Assembly: GCF_000499385.1 (NCBI RefSeq)
Contig: NW_013651819.1
Coordinates: forward strand, 1-13,604
Length of the DNA: 13,604 nucleotides
Reading direction: 5' to 3'
Origin: Eimeria necatrix
Lineage: Eukaryota; Apicomplexa; Conoidasida; Eucoccidiorida; Eimeriidae
Shown: positions 8,982 through 13,604 of the stretch, in pieces
Position numbering within the stretch: position 1 is the stretch's first letter
Layout: every line of letters begins with the position of its first letter
Position numbers and translations under genes: made by a program
Notes under the pieces: model-generated
What the model was told of the DNA's origin: nothing
Database searches by the model: none
What the model saw: only the letters and a program-made list of their open reading frames with translations

Positions 8982-11216
8982 ATGGCGTTACTGAAGAATG
9001 AGAAGGGCTAACTCACACACGAGACGTGCCGGGCCTTCTTCCAGAATAGGACGAAGGCCAGACAAGACATTGTAGGACACACCAGAGAAGACGTGACATA
9101 CAGAAATTGCTTGATCATAGTGAAAATGTCAGCGAAAAGATTGCGCGCTCCCCAGGAAGCATCCCGAAGTGCACAGCGCCTTCCTGGGTGCCAGTCGCAA
9201 AATTCGCAAGGAGACACACTGCCTGGGACACGGCTTACTACCCCTTTTAAACTCATAGCCGACTCTTATGACCAATGCGCAATCGATAAGAATAATTTAG
9301 GTAAAAGAAGGGACTGCCGCTTACCAGCGGATGCCAGCCTGACAAGCTCAGCGGTTCCTGGTCGTCCTTGAAAAGGAGAAATAATGCAAACTAGCCAACC
9401 AATATTCAAAATCTATTCTTCTATTGCGTCCACTATGATGTACTGATCACATTTTCAAGCGAGGTCTACGTCATTAGTCTTTAATGGCGAAGGCGTGCCC
9501 CACTTGACGACGCAAACTGTTCCTGCGCATGTCAGTATTCATCAGCGCACGAAAACGCACTGACTTTTACGTGCGTTGGTTTCTGCTGCACGAAAATATA
9601 TGAATAAGTCATGGCTAATGCAAAACGTCAGGAAATTTGTTCCTGCTCTGCGCAACCATTGGCATGCCACCCAGCTTCTTTTGTTCGAAGATAACGTTTG
9701 ACCCCGCTTTTTAGTCATTCGCCTGATCTTATTCAAAAGAGCTAGATGTACCCGAATCAAGCCAAAAAATGTCTCGCTGACAGAAATACGTTTAATATAA
9801 GGTATATAAAGCCGATAAGGGCTTTTAACACTCGCCAGTTTTTCATAACAGCTGCAGCGCAGATGCTTTTACAGGATAACAGGTAATCATGTTAGCGGCG
9901 GTAAGTGAGTAAGGCTCACTACCTGAAACAAAAACTTTTCCTTCTGTCTTCCTCGGAGACGCATAACATGTGTCAAGCATCAAAAAGGTTGAGCTCACTG
10001 AAGTCGTTACGTGAATATGCATTTTCAGCCTATGCAGCTGGAGCAATGCATTTCCCACTATCTGTAGATGGATTGACCAGGTGAACAACGCACTTAAACC
10101 TCATGAGCATAAATAGTATAAAGTCGTGAACAGCGCGTGCCACACAAAAGCTAGAAAGAATTTTAGGAGCCGCATTGACGGTACAACGTTGAATTGTTAT
10201 TATCAACAAGTGGACATCTACAGGCCATCGGCTGGTGAAGTGGCGGAAATGGAATATTTCAGAAGAGCTCACAACCTTTTCAATTCGGTGTCCTGCGCCT
10301 TTGTGGCCTATCAAATGCGTTTGTTTCGCGCTGAAGTGCGTCTTGCTCAGAGCAACCACAGACCACATTCGAGCAAATTCAAGCCTTTAATTGGGAACAA
10401 AGCGCGATAGCTCAAGATTATGCATGTCACGGGGCTTCGCGTCAATGGGGCTTTTCTGCTTGCAGTGTAATCCGCGAAACCCCCATGAAAGTGTTTGCAT
10501 TGCCCTTGTCAAAGCGTCAAAGCGATTATTGGTTTCCCTTCCAGAGCGGCAAAACAGAGTCAAAGCTGTTATCACACACCTGGAACTCGTTGGTTAGTTA
10601 GCACACTGCTTGCGTAGCTATTCTACCATTTTCTTTTCATAAATTTGCCCACAGTTTGTGTTAGTTCGTCCGTTATTGGGTCCATCATAGTCTTAGACTT
10701 AAATAGTGTTCTTGCTGATTTGCAAGGATGTAGCAGGTGACTTCAGCTGGGTTTCAGAAAGCAATGCAAGTGCACTCTTGGTGCAAACCACTCCGACAGC
10801 TAGCCAGCAGTTTCTAATAGGCTGGAGTCCCGTGCCGCAGATGTCATGTAGAGTGCAGTACGGTAAAATAGAAGAATATCGCAGTAGATCATGGAAAGGA
10901 CACATACGGATATGGTTTTTCAGTAGTCATTCGAATTTACAGGCCTCCAGAAAAGCACGCGCATTCTCACTAGTAGCAGTACAACGAATCAAATAAAACA
11001 AACAGAAATAAAGCTTAGCTAGTGAATATTCCGCAACACAGATTTTCTCCTTAGCACCATTCAGGGACTTATTGAGTACCAAGCATCATTAATGCCGATG
11101 GCCTAGGTGGCCTCAATAAGCTTTTCACCTTCACAGATTTATCAAGATGAAACGTTGAAGCGGGAATAAGCGGATCTGTACGTGCAGCTTGCCTAGATCA
11201 AAAGGTTTTCTCACGC
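8982..11216. other. Non-coding stretch
   Basis: No gene is supported. The + frame 10126-10410 (94 codons) has a varied, protein-like composition but begins at GTG, has no ATG before residue 42, and is mirrored by a minus-strand frame of 112 codons at 10030-10368. A TATATAA at 9803-9809 has no evident gene downstream. A 9-base inverted repeat (11068-11076 with 11112-11120) lies about 100 bases before the large palindrome. Confidence 0.55.
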
Positions 11217-11320
11217 ATAGAACACACGAGAGCAGTCCTGCACTCCGAAATGTATTCGAACATAAAAGCTTTTATGTTCGAATACATTTCGGAGCGCAGG
11301 ACTGCTCTCATGTGTTTTGT
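11217..11320. repeat. Near-perfect 96-104 base palindrome (loopless long hairpin)
   Basis: The left half (to 11268) is the reverse complement of the right half (from 11269), centred on AAGCTT with no spacer. From 11221 to 11316 the arms are 48 bases with only two mismatched pairs (11227 with 11310, C and A; 11242 with 11295, A and C). Matching continues to 11217/11320 if G-U pairs are allowed on the + strand. In a + strand RNA the two internal pairs would be C-A mismatches. In a minus-strand RNA they become G-U wobbles, so that transcript would pair along all 48 positions. It could be a precursor of small RNAs, a foldback miniature transposon, or a relic of an inverted duplication. No target-site duplication is obvious beside it. 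Confidence 0.95.
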
Positions 11321-12930
11321 ACTCTTTCGTGCATGATCGCCATTTAGCGGAGCTAACAAGAAAGCACTGCGTGTCAATTTAATAACGCAATCAGCGCAGT
11401 TATCCAGGAAATTCCCACAAACATCTCACACACCATAATCAGTCAGGATAAATGATTTCCATGCTTTTGACAGGAATAGCTTCGGCGTGCATTTTAGTAT
11501 CGCCACGAGTGCTCCAGCAGAATAGCCTGCATCTTAGGCTGGAATCCACACGCTGAAGTGGCAAACAACGCCTGGGAATTGTATTTGTTCAGCCACGGAG
11601 GTCAAGAGTAGCCGTGTCGCCATCCGACAAATCAGCATATCTTTCGATGGCATTCGGCTGTGCTGTGGAGGGATAATAAAGTCTGTTCGTTACAACTGGC
11701 CATCGGCATTACTATGCCAGAATCTGTGGAAAAAAGCACACAAGCTGAGATGAAGACAACGTGGATACCCAAACAAGGTTTTGTTTCATAGGTATTTTGC
11801 AAACCCTTACAGGCAAATTATTTGAAAATTTAGGCTTCTATAGCGTGATACAAATGAACCACTGGCATTTTGGTGACTCGTGCAATCAGTAGACAAGCCC
11901 GTTAAGTTTCTCGAGCTTCAAGTTTAAACACACAAGCTGAGTTCCGCAGGCAGAAAAACAGCGCTTTCTGAGCTCGGATGGGGGAACGCAGGGTTGGCAA
12001 CATTCGTTATGCATGAAACGCGTGTTTGCCACTGCGTCCAAGTCATGAGGGCATAAATGTACAGACATATTTGCCAGGAATCGCCGTACTAGATTTCCAA
12101 AGGCCCCTACAACAACTAACACTCACAATCTGGAATACATGCACCTAATACAAACGGCCGTTTAATTAGTTATGGAGTTTCTGCACTTTAAACATTTACA
12201 GCTGTTTTGCTGCAGCGTGACGCGCCTAGCAAAGTTTTATTTACTGACTCAATTTTCTTTTACGTTTTTCCCAGATTGTCTTCCAACGGGGAAAAAAACC
12301 TTAAAAACACCATTTAATCTTGAGAGGCTGATTTTGTTTGAATTTGCATTGCGCGCATGCACTAGTTCGCCAGTTTGCGCCGCACGATTTTCAAGAGGCA
12401 CAGATCTTATTTTGGGGATCGGCCTGTAAACAGACTGGTAAAAACATTCGATCAAGACCCTTCGCAGGCCCGTGTCACTAGTGTTCGCGTAAACAGTTCA
12501 ATGACATAGCTTCTGCTTAATATTGATCAATTCAGCACCAATCAAAGCGTACTTTTGTCAGCTGCAAAACAGATACAAATTTTTACAAGTGGACACAAGG
12601 GCCGATATTAAGCAGAATTACTTCTGAGCCATGTCAGATGTAAATTACAAATGCCAAGCGAAGCATTGTGCCTGAAACCGCGCAATTCGCGTCGCACGTA
12701 AAACCCGATGCGTAACAGCGGCAACAGCGATCATCGAGACCCAGAAACAGGGAGCGCATGCCAGAACAGCAATGACCATACGTTTTACTCAAACAGTGGC
12801 CTCGCGCACGCCTTCCTGAGAACCACAAAATGTGCCACACACTCCCGAGCTTCAGGCACACGCTGCGAGACTGTTGGTGCTACAATTTCATCATCAAAAT
12901 GCTTTCTCGATCATACCCCTTAACCTGCCA
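11321..12930. other. Non-coding stretch
   Basis: No gene is supported. The frames present (for example minus 11886-12122, + 12172-12429) are short, and the latter is overlapped by a minus-strand frame. 12170-12330 is T-rich. GCATGC occurs at 12355-12360 and 12756-12761. C and A become more frequent towards the end, as the direct-repeat region is approached. Confidence 0.55.
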
Positions 12931-13024
12931 ACAACTCACCAGCAACGCGGCAACAACAGAGCTTCGGACGTGTTCAACTAAGCAACTGCCAGTAAACACA
13001 GCTGGCCGTAGGTTCACCCACTAT
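12931..13024 (+). repeat. 94-base exact direct repeat, copy 1
   Basis: Identical over all 94 bases to 13511-13604 (offset 580). The left boundary is sharp: bases 12929-12930 (CA) differ from 13509-13510 (GT), and sequence further left shows no clear similarity. The right boundary cannot be seen because the second copy runs off the window. Confidence 0.97.
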
Positions 13025-13510
13025 CTGTGACGAGCAACAAAGCCTAGCACGTGATGCTATTACAGGTGGGCAGACCATGGGGACGCCTGCACAAACGGCA
13101 ACTGCAATGCCATTGAGCAGTGCGCAACAATGAACCGCGCAACAATGAAGTCACTAGCAAACTAACTGTCAAGACAAACCGCACGTCGAACGAATAGCCT
13201 ATGCTTCAGGAGTGGCTGCGCGCCTCTCGTTCTATAATAGCCACAGCGCCCGAGTCGCACCACGCTCACTCTACATTAAAAACACGTTTTGACCGTCACC
13301 AGTGACGCTTCTCAGAATGCCCCGTGACTCATTCAGATGCTTTTAGATGGTAGGAAGTGAACGAACAAACGCCTCTCTTTTTTCTCCAAACACCCAAACC
13401 GGCTTCGTGACGTACTGCAGTGCAGCCCGGAAAGCAATCGTCGCGCTACATCTGACCCAGGACTACAAACGTAGACTGGAGATCTCATCCACAACGGGGC
13501 ACCACGTCGT
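13025..13510. other. Spacer between the 94-base repeats
   Basis: No gene is supported in these 486 bases. They do not visibly align with the sequence before copy 1, so if this is a tandem array the 580-base unit is seen only once in full here. The spacer contains a 13-base duplication at 13122-13149. Confidence 0.6.
13122..13149 (+). repeat. 15-base-offset short tandem duplication
   Basis: GCGCAACAATGAA occurs at 13122-13134 and 13137-13149 with no mismatch, separated by CC. It is a minimal slippage-type duplication. Confidence 0.85.
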
Positions 13511-13604
13511 ACAACTCACCAGCAACGCGGCAACAACAGAGCTTCGGACGTGTTCAACTAAGCAACTGCCAGTAAACACAGCTGGCCGTAGGTTCACCCA
13601 CTAT
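13511..13604 (+). repeat. 94-base exact direct repeat, copy 2 (cut by window end)
   Basis: Identical to 12931-13024 up to the last base of the window. Perfect identity contrasts with the about 80% identity of the other two repeat families here. This means either a very recent duplication, an active or homogenised satellite, or an assembly that ended when it re-entered a repeat. Confidence 0.97.

Larger units (their letters stand above)
214..12761. other. Dispersed GCATGC palindromes (15 copies)
   Basis: GCATGC starts at 214, 1941, 2773, 3231, 3508, 3641, 4252, 5802, 6348, 7251, 8355, 8711, 9662, 12355 and 12756. At about 47% GC, roughly 3 are expected in 13.6 kb. Several are the longer TGCATGC (4251, 6347, 7250, 8710) or GCATGCA (214, 2773, 3231, 3641, 6348, 7251). 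TGCATGC is an established over-represented cis-element in coccidian parasites. No nearby genes exist here to assign the sites to, so this is used as a taxonomic clue only. Confidence 0.75.

Noticed and set aside
9803..9809. TATATAA as a promoter TATA box
   Set aside because: No gene lies downstream, and such words are common in A/T-rich DNA.
10126..10410. + strand frame with protein-like composition
   Set aside because: It starts at GTG, has no early ATG, is mirrored by a 112-codon minus-strand frame, and has no convincing splice sites or family.
12931..13604. CRISPR array or phage attachment sites for the 94-base repeats
   Set aside because: Only two long copies with a 486-base spacer, no regular short repeats, no cas or integrase genes, and a eukaryotic-looking context.

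Overview
This window reads as non-coding eukaryotic nuclear DNA. I find no convincing protein-coding gene, rRNA, tRNA or CRISPR array. All open frames are short (longest about 163 codons), overlap on both strands, and carry no domain or motif I recognise. At roughly 47% GC, chance alone predicts a longest open frame of about 140 codons in six frames over 13.6 kb, so this is close to random expectation. There are no bacterial operon features.

The organism cannot be fixed from the sequence. The best clue is a strong excess of the palindrome GCATGC: 15 copies, against about 3 expected. This word is known to be over-represented in coccidian apicomplexans (Toxoplasma, Eimeria and relatives), where TGCATGC is a regulatory motif. 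A gene-poor, repeat-bearing stretch of a large coccidian genome (Sarcocystis-like) or a subtelomeric region is a reasonable but weak guess. Other protists or algae remain possible.

Layout. 1-2.0 kb is C- and A-rich DNA on the + strand with an old diverged tandem repeat (about 0.39-0.46 kb period; copies near 1.22-1.51 and 1.61-1.96 kb). 2.0-5.5 kb is mostly featureless, except for a GC-rich island at 3.10-3.27 kb that packs three perfect or near-perfect stem-loops. 5.56-6.16 kb holds a second, unrelated-looking tandem repeat pair with a 461-base offset and 82% identity in its core. 6.5-7.2 kb has small inverted repeats, a 9-base periodic stretch and a degenerate TG microsatellite. 7.2-11.2 kb is unremarkable.

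At 11217-11320 lies the most striking element: a near-perfect palindrome with 48-base arms and no loop. Its two internal mismatches would become G-U wobbles only in a transcript of the minus strand. 11.3-12.9 kb is again plain. The window closes with an exact 94-base direct repeat (12931-13024 and 13511-13604, offset 580), the second copy cut by the window edge. No genes here can be said to work together; the interest is in structure and repeats.
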